This document shows, piece after piece, positions 15,175-23,680 of a DNA stretch of 64,000 bases. Every line of letters starts with the position of its first letter. Position 1 is the stretch's first letter. The stretch comes from Micromonospora sp. Llam0 (GTDB lineage Bacteria > Actinomycetota > Actinomycetes > Mycobacteriales > Micromonosporaceae), in NCBI RefSeq assembly GCF_003751085.1, contig NZ_RJJY01000002.1:2108001-2172000 (forward strand), written 5' to 3'. The notes beneath the pieces were generated by a model. The model had not been told where the DNA came from and searched no databases. It saw nothing but the letters and a program-made list of their open reading frames with translations. A program made the position numbers and the translations under genes.

Positions 15175-16409
15175 CAGGGCAGGGTGCGGCTGGTCGCGAT
15201 GGCGGCGTACCGGGCGGTGCTCGGTTTCGGGGTCCGCGCGAACGTCTCCCGGTCGACGGTGTGCAGGCCGAAGTGGAAGCGATAGCCGGCGGCCCACTCG
15301 AAGTTGTCCAGCAGCGTCCAGTGGCAGTAGCCGAGCACCGGGACGCCGTCGTCGATCGCGTCGAGCAGGCCGGCCAGCGACGGTTCGATGAAGTCCGCCC
15401 GCAGGGCGTCGTCGTCGACACCGACGCCGTGCTCGGTCACGAAGACCGGCACCCCGCTGACCTGGTACGCGTACCGCACGGCACCGCCGAGTGACGTCGG
15501 GTCGATCGCCGAGCCCAACTGGTGCAGGGCGGCCCCGGGCGGCGGCGGCAACAGGCCGTTGGCGTCGTAGACGGCACTCTCGTAGTTCTGGATGCCGATG
15601 AAGTCGTCGTCGCTGGCCGGCCGCAGCCAGTGGTCGTACACCTCGGCGCGCTTGCGGTCGCGCAGCGTGACGTCGTCGCCGGCCACCCGGTCGTCGACGA
15701 TGGCGATCGACAGCCCCACCGGCAGGTCGGGCCACCTGGCCTTGATCGCCGTACGGGCGGCGAGGTGACCGGCCGTCATGCCGTCGCGCATCGCGTCGAA
15801 CTCCTCCGGCAGCATGATGTTGCTGACCCGGTAGCGGGGGACCCCGGCGGCGGCGCCGGCCGCCTCCAGCGTTACCCGCTCCAACTTCTGCACCGACTCC
15901 GGCACGTCCGCCCAGGACAGCAGCTGCGGCAGGTTCGGCTCGTTGAGGGTGACGGCCATGGTGATCCGGTCACCGAGGTGGCGCATCACCTGGTCGCAGT
16001 AGCGGGCGAACAGCTCGGGCGCGGCCGGGTCCAGCCAGCCGCCGCGCGCGGCGAACCAGTTAGGGCAGGTCATGTGGTTGAGCGTGACCACCGCGGCCAG
16101 GCCCCGCTGCGCGCAGCTGTCGACGATCGCCGCGTAGTGGTCCAACGCCTCGGTGGAGAAGCCGCCCTCCTCCGGCTCGACGCGGGACCACTCCACGGAG
16201 AACCGGAACGCGCCCAGCCCCATCGCCTGCACCAGGTCGAGGTCGTCGCGCCACAGCTCCCAGCTGTTGCAGGCCCGGCCGGACCGCTCGGCGAAGACCG
16301 TCGGCGCGACGTTCTCCAGGTGCCAGGTGTCGCTGCTGGTGTTGTCGCCCTCGGTCTGGTGGCCGGAGGTGGCGACGCCGAAAAGGAAGCCGTCCGGGAA
16401 GCGTCTCAT
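15174..16409 (-). CDS. GH1-family beta-glucosidase-like enzyme
   Basis: The 411-residue protein is a GH1 TIM barrel: FPDGFLFGVATSGHQTEG at the N terminus, the acid/base Glu157 in TLNEPN, and the nucleophile Glu326 in VTEHGVG. The family consensus there is TENG, so Asn is replaced by His327. The usual HWDLP of the subsite -1 strand reads NHMTCPNWF, keeping the histidine. It should hydrolyse a beta-glycoside, but these changes suggest altered substrate preference. No signal peptide is present, so it acts in the cytoplasm. It lies downstream of the flavoprotein gene but is separated from it by a long inverted repeat. Confidence 0.9.
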   Translation of the reverse strand: MRRFPDGFLFGVATSGHQTEGDNTSSDTWHLENVAPTVFAERSGRACNSWELWRDDLDLVQAMGLGAFRFSVEWSRVEPEEGGFSTEALDHYAAIVDSCAQRGLAAVVTLNHMTCPNWFAARGGWLDPAAPELFARYCDQVMRHLGDRITMAVTLNEPNLPQLLSWADVPESVQKLERVTLEAAGAAAGVPRYRVSNIMLPEEFDAMRDGMTAGHLAARTAIKARWPDLPVGLSIAIVDDRVAGDDVTLRDRKRAEVYDHWLRPASDDDFIGIQNYESAVYDANGLLPPPPGAALHQLGSAIDPTSLGGAVRYAYQVSGVPVFVTEHGVGVDDDALRADFIEPSLAGLLDAIDDGVPVLGYCHWTLLDNFEWAAGYRFHFGLHTVDRETFARTPKPSTARYAAIATSRTLP

Positions 16410-16438
16410 GGATGAACATCATTCCGTGGCCGGCCCAA

Positions 16439-16500
16439 GATCACTTGATGAAAAACTGGGACGCCGCCGGCGTGTCGCCCGAATTTCCATCAAGTGATCA
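16439..16500. repeat. Long imperfect inverted repeat (terminator-like)
   Basis: GATCACTTGATG at 16439-16450 and CATCAAGTGATC at 16488-16499 are exact inverses, and the similarity extends inward for about ten more bases with a few mismatches. It falls between the flavoprotein stop and the GH1 start, both leftward, so it may end the flavoprotein transcript. It could also be an interspersed palindromic element. Confidence 0.65.
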
Positions 16501-16505
16501 TGAGG

Positions 16506-17891
16506 TCAGGGGAGCTGCTGTACGGCGGACTGGATGGCGCGGTGCACCGTCGGATACGCGTAGATCATGTGCCGCAGGCTGGTCAACGGCACCTCGCCGT
16601 GCACCGCCACGGCGAGTGCGCCGAGCACCTCGCCGCCGGTCGGTCCCGCCGACGTCGCCCCGACCAGCACCCCCCGGTCGGCGTCGGCGACCAGCTTGAT
16701 GAAGCCGTCGTTACCCGGCCCGTGGATCCAGCCACGCGACGACTGCGCGACGTCGGTCACCGCCGTACGCACGTCGAAGCCCTGCTCGCGGGCCTGCTGT
16801 TCGGTCAGGCCGACCGCGCCGATCTCCGGGTCGGTGAAGGTGACCCGGGGCACCGCCCGGTACTCGGCGGCCGGGCCGCCCTGGTCGAGGATGTCGCGTA
16901 CCGTCACGTCCGCCTGGTACATGGCCAGGTGGGTGAAGGCGCCGTGGCCGGCGACGTCACCGACCGCCCACAGCCCGTCGGTGACCGGCACCCGTTCGTC
17001 GGTGACCCGCATTCGCTCGTCGACCGGCAGGTGCCGGGCGGCCGGATCCAGCCCGACGGTGTCGATGCCGAGGCCGCCGAGGTCGCTGCGCCGGCCGGTG
17101 GCGACCAGCAGCCGCTGCCCGCTCTCCGGGCCACCCTGCGACAGGTGTACGGCGAACGTGTCGTCGCGGTGCTCGATCCACTCGGCGCGGCTGCCGAGCC
17201 GGAGCCGTACCCCGTCGTCGCCGAGGGCGCGGGCGGCCAGCGCCGACGACTCCGGCTCCTCCCGGGACAGCAGCCGCTCGCTGGGCTCGACGATGGTCAC
17301 CCGTACGCCGAACCGGGCGAAGACCTGGGCCAGCTCCAACCCGATCGCGCCGCCGCCGAGCACGACCAGCGACTCGGGCAGGTCGGTGACCTCGATCGCC
17401 TCCTTGTTGGTCCAGTACGGCGTGCCGGCGAGGCCGTCGATCGGCGGTACCACCGGGACGGTGCCGGTGGCGAGCACCACGCCCCGGCGGGCGGCGAACT
17501 CCTGCCCGTCGACGCTCACCCGCCCGGGTCCGGTGAGCCGGGCGGTGCCGTGCAGCACGCGTACCCCTTTGCCGGTGAGCCGGTCGACGGCGGCCGTGTC
17601 GGACCAGTCGGCGGTGGCCTCGTCGCGGATCCGCCGGGCCACCGGCGTCCAGTCCGGACGGATGTCGGCGGTGCCGGCCAGGCCGTCGATCCGGCGGCCC
17701 TCGGCGAGCGCGTTCGCCGCCCGGATCATCATCTTGCTCGGTACGCAGCCCCAGTACGGGCATTCGCCGCCGACCAACCGGCGCTCCACACCGACCACGT
17801 CCAACCCGGCCTGGCTGAGCCGGCCGGCGACCTCCTCGCCGGCCACGCCCAACCCGACGACGACGACGTCCACCTGTTGCGGCTCACTCAT
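16506..17891 (-). CDS. FAD-dependent pyridine nucleotide-disulfide oxidoreductase
   Basis: The 461-residue class I flavoprotein has the FAD motif VVVGLGVAGEE, the redox disulfide Cys44-x4-Cys49 in GGECPYWGCVPSK, an NAD(P)-binding motif VVLGGGAIGLELA, and the second FAD motif GLWAVGDVAGHG. The C-terminal dimerisation domain reads YAYPTVHRA where lipoamide dehydrogenase and glutathione reductase have His-Pro-Thr, so the catalytic His is replaced by Tyr. This places it with mercuric-reductase-like enzymes of unknown substrate rather than with lipoamide dehydrogenase. No lipoyl or mercury genes are adjacent. Confidence 0.9.
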   Translation of the reverse strand: MSEPQQVDVVVVGLGVAGEEVAGRLSQAGLDVVGVERRLVGGECPYWGCVPSKMMIRAANALAEGRRIDGLAGTADIRPDWTPVARRIRDEATADWSDTAAVDRLTGKGVRVLHGTARLTGPGRVSVDGQEFAARRGVVLATGTVPVVPPIDGLAGTPYWTNKEAIEVTDLPESLVVLGGGAIGLELAQVFARFGVRVTIVEPSERLLSREEPESSALAARALGDDGVRLRLGSRAEWIEHRDDTFAVHLSQGGPESGQRLLVATGRRSDLGGLGIDTVGLDPAARHLPVDERMRVTDERVPVTDGLWAVGDVAGHGAFTHLAMYQADVTVRDILDQGGPAAEYRAVPRVTFTDPEIGAVGLTEQQAREQGFDVRTAVTDVAQSSRGWIHGPGNDGFIKLVADADRGVLVGATSAGPTGGEVLGALAVAVHGEVPLTSLRHMIYAYPTVHRAIQSAVQQLP

Positions 17892-17998
17892 CCGGCCAGC
17901 ATGTCACCAGCGCCGGCGGCCCGCCGACCGGGCGGCCGGGGTCGGCGCTCCGACCCAGGCTCGGCGCTCCGGCAGCGGGTCACCGCTCCAACCCAGGC

Positions 17999-19315
17999 TC
18001 AGCGCTCCGACAGTGGCGGCGGGTAGTCCAGGCCGGCGCGGACGGCGAGCGGCAACCGCCACGGCTCGTGCACCGCCGCCCCGGCGACACCGGCCAGCTC
18101 CGGCACCCACCGCCGGACGTACTCCCCGGCCGGGTCGAATCGGTGCGCCTGACGCAGCGGGTTGAAACCCCGGTGCGGGCGGGTGTCGTTGCCGGTGCCG
18201 GCGACCCACTGCCAGTTGCCGGAGTTGTTCGGCAGGTCGCCGTCGAGCAGCCAGCGGCCGAACCAGCCGAGGCCGTCCCGCCAGTCCAGGCCGATCTCCT
18301 TGGTGAGGTACCCGGCGGTGATCAGCCGGGCGCGGTTGTGCATCCAGCCCTGCGCCCGCAGCTGCCGCATGCCGGCGTCGACGATCGGCACCCCGGTGTG
18401 CCCGGTCTGCCAGGCGTCGAGGGCGTCGGCGTCGTACCGCCACTGCTCGGCGGCCCCGCGCCGGTACGCGGTGGTCGCCAGGTCGGGGAAGGCGTTCGCG
18501 ACCTGGTAGTGGAAGTCCCGCCAGCACAGTTGCCGGACGAACGGGCCGGCGCGGTCCCCGGCGGCGGTGGCGACCTCCAGCGGCGACAGGCAGCCGAACC
18601 GCAGGTAGGGGCTGAGCCGCGAGGTGGCGTCGCCGGCCAGGTCGTCGTGGTGGTCGCCGTACCGGTCGAGGCGGCTGTCGCCGTACCGGTCGACGTGGCC
18701 CAGCCAGTCGCGTAGCCGGCGCCGCCCGGCGGTCTCGCCCCCGGCGGCGGCCTGTGGCGACTCGCCGTCCGGCAGGGCCGGCAGCCGTCCGACGGCGGGG
18801 CCGTCGGGCAGCCGGATCCGCTCCGGGGCGGCGCATCCGGTACGCCAGCCGGCGCCGGCCCAGGCCCGGAAGTACGGCGTGAAGACCTTGTAGTGGTCGC
18901 CGTTGGTCGGGGTCAGCGCGCCGGGGTCGACGACGGTCAGCCCAGGGAAGGCGCGGTACGCGAGGCGGTGCCGGTCGCATTCGTCACGGAGCCGCCGCTG
19001 CCGGTGCCGGGCGTAGTGGCTGACGTCGGCGGAGACGGTGACGCCGTCGGCGTCGACCTCACGGGCGAGCCGGATCGTCTCGGTGACCGGGTCGCCCCGC
19101 CGGACCAGCAGGTCGCCGCCGAGCCCGCGCAGGGTCGCCCGCAGATCGGCGAGGCTATGGTGCAGGAACCGGTCGCGGTTGGCCGACCGGCCGGCCAACC
19201 GTGGGTCGAGGACGAACAGCGGCACCACCTGTTCGGCGGTGGCGCAGGCGGTGGCCAGCGCCGGCTGGTCGTGCACCCGCAGGTCGCGGGTGAACAGGAC
19301 GACAGCGGTACGCAC
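17999..19315 (-). CDS. phr: Deoxyribodipyrimidine photolyase (cryptochrome/photolyase family)
   Basis: The 438-residue protein starts at GTG and reads VRTAVVLFTRDLRVHDQPAL, the normal N-terminal antenna domain. The FAD domain includes SRLSPYLRFGCLSP, FVRQLCWRDFHY and GMRQLRAQGWMHNR, with WVAGTGNDTRP near the end. These are typical of class I CPD photolyases, which split UV-induced pyrimidine dimers using blue light. It starts eight bases after the crtB stop, so it is co-transcribed with carotenoid synthesis. A short internal duplication (SRLDRYGD, then RYGDHHDD) lies at about residues 210-225. Light induction of the operon is inferred from context. Confidence 0.93.
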   Translation of the reverse strand: MRTAVVLFTRDLRVHDQPALATACATAEQVVPLFVLDPRLAGRSANRDRFLHHSLADLRATLRGLGGDLLVRRGDPVTETIRLAREVDADGVTVSADVSHYARHRQRRLRDECDRHRLAYRAFPGLTVVDPGALTPTNGDHYKVFTPYFRAWAGAGWRTGCAAPERIRLPDGPAVGRLPALPDGESPQAAAGGETAGRRRLRDWLGHVDRYGDSRLDRYGDHHDDLAGDATSRLSPYLRFGCLSPLEVATAAGDRAGPFVRQLCWRDFHYQVANAFPDLATTAYRRGAAEQWRYDADALDAWQTGHTGVPIVDAGMRQLRAQGWMHNRARLITAGYLTKEIGLDWRDGLGWFGRWLLDGDLPNNSGNWQWVAGTGNDTRPHRGFNPLRQAHRFDPAGEYVRRWVPELAGVAGAAVHEPWRLPLAVRAGLDYPPPLSER

Positions 19316-19323
19316 GACGGGCG

Positions 19324-20316
19324 CTACGGCGCGGTCGGCGCTGGCGTGGGGGTGGTCGGCGCTGGCGTGGGGGTGGCCGGCGGCTGCGTCGCCGTCGGCG
19401 GGGCGGTGACGTCGACCGGACCGGGCAGGGTGACCGGGGTGCCGGCCGGGGTGAGCAGGGACCGCAGCGCGGCGGCGGCCCGGCGGCGGTTCGGCACGGT
19501 GGCCCGGCGCCGGAACACGTCGTAGCCCTGCGCGGCGATCTCGTCGAGGATGCCGCCGTACAGCGCGTACGCGGTGCGGATGCAGGCCTGCGACGCGGGT
19601 TCGAGCAGGGTGACGCCAGGGGCGGCCGCCGCGTAGTGGCCCCGGGCCCGGCCGACCTCGTACCGGATCAGCTCGATGATCGGCGGGGTCGCCTGGCGGT
19701 GTCGGGCGGCGTCGACCAGGTCTGCGCGGGTCACCCCGAACCGGGCCAGGTCCTCGTCCGGCAGGTAGGTGCGGCCCCGGTCCAGGTCCTCGGCGACGTC
19801 CCGGATGAAGTTGGTGAGCTGGAAGGCGAAGCCGAGCTGTCGGGCCGGCTCCCGGGCGGCGGCCCGGTCGGTGCTGCCCAGGATCGGCAGCATCATGGTG
19901 CCGATCACCGCCGCCGAGCCCTCCATGTAGTCGAGCAGGTCGGGGTAGCGCGGGTACGAGGTGACCGTCAGGTCCATCGCCATGCTGCGCAGGAACGCGG
20001 TGAAGTCCGCCTTGTCCAGGTCGAACACCGCGATGGTGTGCAGCACGGCGGGCAGCAGCGGGTCGTCGACCGGGGCGCCGTGCAGCCCGGCGAGGAACCG
20101 TTGTCCCCACTGGTCGAGGGCGGCGGCCCGGTCGGCGGGCGGCAGCTGGTCGGTGCGGTCGACGATCTCATCCGCGTACCGGGTGAATCCGTATAAAGCA
20201 TGAACATGCCGGCGTTTCCACTGCGGCAGCAGCCGGGTCGCGAGATAGTAGGTCCGCCCGTGCCGTCGGTGCAGGTCACGGCAGTTCGCGTAGGCAGCGG
20301 ACAGATCGACGTTCAC
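19324..20316 (-). CDS. crtB: Phytoene synthase
   Basis: The 330-residue protein joins two geranylgeranyl diphosphates to make phytoene, the first committed carotenoid. The first Asp-rich motif reads YADEIVD and the second DVAEDLDRGRTYLP, both in family positions, with GFAFQLTNFIRD just before the second. The start is the GTG at 20316, preceded by GAGGGGG. The longer frame upstream runs through the divergent crtE gene and is not real. The last 30 residues are a Pro/Thr/Ala tail encoded by a perfect 21-base tandem repeat. It leads the leftward operon crtB-phr. Confidence 0.93.
   Translation of the reverse strand: MNVDLSAAYANCRDLHRRHGRTYYLATRLLPQWKRRHVHALYGFTRYADEIVDRTDQLPPADRAAALDQWGQRFLAGLHGAPVDDPLLPAVLHTIAVFDLDKADFTAFLRSMAMDLTVTSYPRYPDLLDYMEGSAAVIGTMMLPILGSTDRAAAREPARQLGFAFQLTNFIRDVAEDLDRGRTYLPDEDLARFGVTRADLVDAARHRQATPPIIELIRYEVGRARGHYAAAAPGVTLLEPASQACIRTAYALYGGILDEIAAQGYDVFRRRATVPNRRRAAAALRSLLTPAGTPVTLPGPVDVTAPPTATQPPATPTPAPTTPTPAPTAP
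19333..19374. repeat. Perfect 21-base tandem repeat inside crtB
   Basis: Two identical 21-base units beginning GGTCGGCGCTGGCGTGGG encode the Pro-Thr-Ala-rich C-terminal tail of phytoene synthase. The in-frame period adds seven residues per unit. Confidence 0.85.
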
Positions 20317-20381
20317 CGGGCCCCCTCGGCTATCGACGCAAGAATCGACGCAACTTCTGACCCTAGGGTACGCTCGTTCGC
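20317..20381. promoter_or_regulatory. Divergent crtB/crtE promoter with a direct repeat
   Basis: All control of both carotenoid operons must lie in or near these 65 bases. ATCGACGCAA occurs at 20332-20341 and again at 20344-20353, a start-to-start spacing of 12 bases, about one helical turn. A palindromic CCCTAGGG follows at about 20361-20368 and may include the -10 element of crtE. The direct repeat is a candidate operator for the MerR/CarH-like regulator encoded at the end of the rightward operon. Confidence 0.5.
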
Positions 20382-21578
20382 GTGGCCAATCACACAGTTG
20401 CCGGCACCGACCGCAGCGCGTCGGTCGACGAGCCGGCCAGCTCGGCCACCCCTGGGCCGCACCCGGCCCACCGACGTGACCTGCTGACCGCGGCCGTCGA
20501 CGACACCCTGATCGATTTCCTCTCCGCCGAGATCGACGCGCTCGACCGGATCGATCCGGCGCTGCGCCCGTTCGCCCAGATCGCCCGGGACACCGTGCTC
20601 GCCGGCGGCAAACGGCTGCGGCCGGTCTTCGCCCACTGGGGCTGGCGCGGGGTGGTCGGCCCGGAAGCGCCGCTGGCTCCGGTGCTGCCGGCGCTGGCCG
20701 CGCTGGAACTGCTGCACGCGTTCGCGCTGGTGCACGACGACGTGATGGACGGCTCCGCGACCCGTCGCGGCCGCCCCACCGCCCACCGCCGGCTGGCCGG
20801 GCAGCACCGGGCGGCCGGCCGTGACGGTGACCCCGACCGGTTCGGCGACGGTGCCGCCGTGCTGGTCGGCGACCTCTGCCTGGTCTGGGCCGACCGGCTG
20901 CTCGGACAGGCCGGCGTGCCACCCCGCACCCTGCTGGACGTGCGGCGCCGCTACGACCAGATGCGGGTCGAGACGATCGCCGGGCAGTACCTGGACGTCC
21001 TCGGCGAGACCGAGGCCGACACCTGGTCGGTCGACCGGGCGCTGCGGGTGGCCCGGCACAAGACCGCCAGCTACACCGTGCTGCGGCCGCTGCACCTCGG
21101 TGCGGCCCTCGCCGGACCCGGCACCGATCCGGTGATCCACGAGGCCTACCGGCGTTACGGCACCAACGTCGGCGAGGCGTTCCAACTGCGCGACGACCTG
21201 CTCGGCGTCTTCGGTGACCCGGCCACCACCGGCAAACCTGCCGGCGACGACCTGCGGACCGGCAAGCCCACCGTGCTGCTGCTGATCGCCCGCGAGCTGG
21301 CCACCGACGCTCAACGCGCCGAACTCACCCGCCCGCCGTCCGGCGCTGGTTGGCAGTCCGACCGGGAGTCCGACCGGGAGTCCGACTGGGAGGTTGACCG
21401 GCGGGTGGACCGGTTGGTGGAGATCGTCGTCGAGACCGGCGCCGCCGACCAGGTGGAACAGCTGATCGAGCACCGGGTACGGGACGCGGTCGACGCACTG
21501 GCCGAGGCCCCGATCGACCCGGCCGCCCGTCGCGCGCTCACCGGCCTGGCGGTGACCGCCACCACTCGGCAGGCATGA
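20382..21578 (+). CDS. crtE: Geranylgeranyl diphosphate synthase
   Basis: The 398-residue trans-prenyltransferase makes the C20 precursor for phytoene synthase. The first Asp-rich motif is in LVHDDVMDGSATRRGRPTAH and the second in QLRDDLLGVFGD. Phe lies five residues before the first Asp, the arrangement of type I GGPP synthases that stop at C20. GGKRLRP is conserved near residue 70. The start is a GTG. The protein is about 50 residues longer than average because of an N-terminal extension and an acidic insertion near residue 330, encoded by three 12-base repeats (SDRESDRESDWE). It opens the rightward operon crtE-crtI-idi-merR. Confidence 0.93.
   Translation: MANHTVAGTDRSASVDEPASSATPGPHPAHRRDLLTAAVDDTLIDFLSAEIDALDRIDPALRPFAQIARDTVLAGGKRLRPVFAHWGWRGVVGPEAPLAPVLPALAALELLHAFALVHDDVMDGSATRRGRPTAHRRLAGQHRAAGRDGDPDRFGDGAAVLVGDLCLVWADRLLGQAGVPPRTLLDVRRRYDQMRVETIAGQYLDVLGETEADTWSVDRALRVARHKTASYTVLRPLHLGAALAGPGTDPVIHEAYRRYGTNVGEAFQLRDDLLGVFGDPATTGKPAGDDLRTGKPTVLLLIARELATDAQRAELTRPPSGAGWQSDRESDRESDWEVDRRVDRLVEIVVETGAADQVEQLIEHRVRDAVDALAEAPIDPAARRALTGLAVTATTRQA
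21357..21392. repeat. Three 12-base tandem repeats inside crtE
   Basis: TCCGACCGGGAG occurs twice and a one-mismatch copy follows, adding the in-frame acidic stretch SDRESDRESDWE in a surface position of GGPP synthase. Confidence 0.85.
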
Positions 21579-21611
21579 TGTGAGCATCTTTCGGAAGGAG
21601 GTGGTCGCGGC

Positions 21612-23099
21612 ATGCGTACCGTGACCGGGGCGACCGAACGCGTCGTCGTGGTCGGTGCCGGGCTCGGCGGGCTGGCCTGTGCCCTGCATCTGGCCGGTGC
21701 CGGCCGGCAGGTGACCCTGCTGGAACGCGAGTCGGTGCCGGGTGGGCGGGCCGGGCGGCTGGCGCTCGACGGCTACGAGTTCGACACCGGGCCGACCGTG
21801 CTGACCATGCCCGAACTGATCGCCGAGGCGCTCGGCGCGGTCGGCGAGGAGCTCTCCGACTGGTTGGAGCTGATCCCGCTCGAACCGGCCTACCGGGCGT
21901 ACTATCCGGACGGGTCCACTCTGGATGTCGTCACCGACACCGCCCGGATGGCGGCCGAGGTGGCCCGGGTCTGCGGCCCCCGCGAAGCCGACGGCTACCT
22001 GCGCTTCGTCGACTACGCGCGGCGGCTGTGGCAGCTGGAACGGACCGACTTCATCGACCGTAACCTGGACAGCCCGCCGGACCTGCTCACCGGCAACCTG
22101 CTGCGGCTGCTGGCCGCCGGGGCGTTCCGGCGCATGCAGACCAAGATCGAACAGTTCTTCACCGACCCCCGTACCCAGCGGATCTTCTCGTTCCAGGCGA
22201 TGTACGCCGGGCTGGCGCCCCACGACGCGCTGGCCATCTACACCGTCATCGCCTACCTGGACTCGGTGGCCGGGGTGTCGTTCCCCCGGGGCGGCATGCA
22301 CGCGGTGCCCCGGGCGCTGGCTGGCGCCGCCGAGAAGCACGGCGTACAGATCCGCTACGACACCACGGTGACCCGGGTGGAGACCGCCGGTGGTCGGGCG
22401 CGCGCGGTGCTCACCGCCGCCGGTGACCGGATTCCCGCCGACGTCGTGGTGCTCAACCCCGATCTGCCCGTCGCCTACGCCGAGCTGCTGCCGCCGGCCC
22501 GTCGCCGCCGGCTGCGCTACTCGCCGTCCTGCGTGGTGCTGCACCTCGGCGCCCGGCAGGGCTACCAGCAGATCGCCCACCACAACATCCACTTCGGCCG
22601 GCTGTGGAAGGGCACCTTCGACGAGGTCATCCGCCGGGGCGAACTGATGAGCGACCCGTCGCTGCTGGTCACCAACCCCAGCCGGACCGACCCGTCGGTG
22701 GCCCCGCCCGGCGGGCACACCTACTACGTCCTCGCTCCGGTGCCCAACCTGGACAGCGGCCGGCTGGACTGGCGCGGCGACCTGCCGCAGCGGTACGCCG
22801 ACGAGCTGATCGCCACCCTGTCCGAGCGCGGCTACCGGGGCCTGGCCGACGGAATCGAGGTCCGCGAAATGATCACCCCGGCCGACTGGGCCGACGCCGG
22901 AATGGCCGCCGGGACACCGTTCGCCGCCGCGCACACCCTGTTCCAGACCGGCCCGTTCCGACCCGGCAACCTGCATCCCACCCTGGAGAACGTGGTCTTC
23001 GTCGGCTCCGGCACCCAGCCGGGGGTCGGCGTGCCGATGGTGCTGATCTCCGGCAAGTTGGCCGCCAGTCGGATCACCGGTGCGGGGGGTGCCCGATGA
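21612..23099 (+). CDS. crtI: Phytoene desaturase
   Basis: The 495-residue CrtI-type FAD enzyme introduces double bases into phytoene to give lycopene. Visible features are the dinucleotide motif VVVGAGLGGLACALHLAGAG at about residues 12-31, PGGRAGRLALDGYEFDTGPT, and the C-terminal carotenoid-oxidase signature LENVVFVGSGTQPGVGVPMV. A strong ribosome-binding site (GGAAGGAGG) precedes the ATG. Its stop overlaps the idi start by four bases. A CrtI with four desaturation steps would yield lycopene; how many steps this one carries out cannot be read from sequence. Confidence 0.94.
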   Translation: MRTVTGATERVVVVGAGLGGLACALHLAGAGRQVTLLERESVPGGRAGRLALDGYEFDTGPTVLTMPELIAEALGAVGEELSDWLELIPLEPAYRAYYPDGSTLDVVTDTARMAAEVARVCGPREADGYLRFVDYARRLWQLERTDFIDRNLDSPPDLLTGNLLRLLAAGAFRRMQTKIEQFFTDPRTQRIFSFQAMYAGLAPHDALAIYTVIAYLDSVAGVSFPRGGMHAVPRALAGAAEKHGVQIRYDTTVTRVETAGGRARAVLTAAGDRIPADVVVLNPDLPVAYAELLPPARRRRLRYSPSCVVLHLGARQGYQQIAHHNIHFGRLWKGTFDEVIRRGELMSDPSLLVTNPSRTDPSVAPPGGHTYYVLAPVPNLDSGRLDWRGDLPQRYADELIATLSERGYRGLADGIEVREMITPADWADAGMAAGTPFAAAHTLFQTGPFRPGNLHPTLENVVFVGSGTQPGVGVPMVLISGKLAASRITGAGGAR

Positions 23100-23680
23100 C
23101 CGGCACGTCGCGAGAAAGCCACCTGGTCGAGTTGGTCGACCCGGCCGGGCGACCGGTCGGATCGGCCACCGTCGCCGCCGCCCACCAGCCGCCGGGCCAG
23201 CTGCACCGGGCCTTCTCGGTGATCCTGGTCGACCCGGCCGGCCAACTGCTGCTGCAACAGCGGGCCGCGGTGAAGACCCGGTTCCCGCTGCGCTGGGCGA
23301 ACACCTGCTGCGGCCATCCGCTGCCCGGCGAATCGGTGACCGAGGCGGCCAACCGCCGGCTCGGCGAGGAGGTGGGCGTCGCGCCGGTGCGGTTGACCGA
23401 GCTCGGCGTGCACACCTACCAGGCCACCGACCCGGTCACCGGCCGCACCGAGTACGAGTACGACCACGTACTGCTGGGGGAGCTTGACCCGGCCACCCCG
23501 CTGCGGCCCGATCCGGCGGAGATCGCGCAGCTGCGCTGGATGCCGCCGGACGAACTGCGGGCCGGCCTGACCGACGACCCGCACGCCTACGCCCCGTGGC
23601 TGGCCGGCGTGGTCGACCAGTTGTTCGCGCCGGGCCGGCGGGACCACGGCGCGGCTGCGGAGCGGCCAGGTGAGCGATGA
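23096..23680 (+). CDS. idi: Isopentenyl-diphosphate isomerase, type 1
   Basis: The 194-residue Nudix-fold isomerase interconverts IPP and DMAPP and so feeds the GGPP synthase in the same operon. Metal-binding His30, His37 and His74, the catalytic Cys72 in NTCCGHP and Glu121 in YEYDHVL match the Escherichia coli enzyme (Cys67 and Glu116). Its ATG overlaps the crtI stop (ATGA), and its 3' end overlaps the regulator gene by 11 bases. The C-terminal tail after about residue 180 is not conserved. Confidence 0.95.
   Translation: MTGTSRESHLVELVDPAGRPVGSATVAAAHQPPGQLHRAFSVILVDPAGQLLLQQRAAVKTRFPLRWANTCCGHPLPGESVTEAANRRLGEEVGVAPVRLTELGVHTYQATDPVTGRTEYEYDHVLLGELDPATPLRPDPAEIAQLRWMPPDELRAGLTDDPHAYAPWLAGVVDQLFAPGRRDHGAAAERPGER

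Noticed and set aside
20313..22976. An 887-codon minus-strand frame opposite crtE and crtI
   Set aside because: Composition is Gly/Val/Gln-rich with no motif, and the plus strand carries two certain enzymes with correct catalytic motifs.
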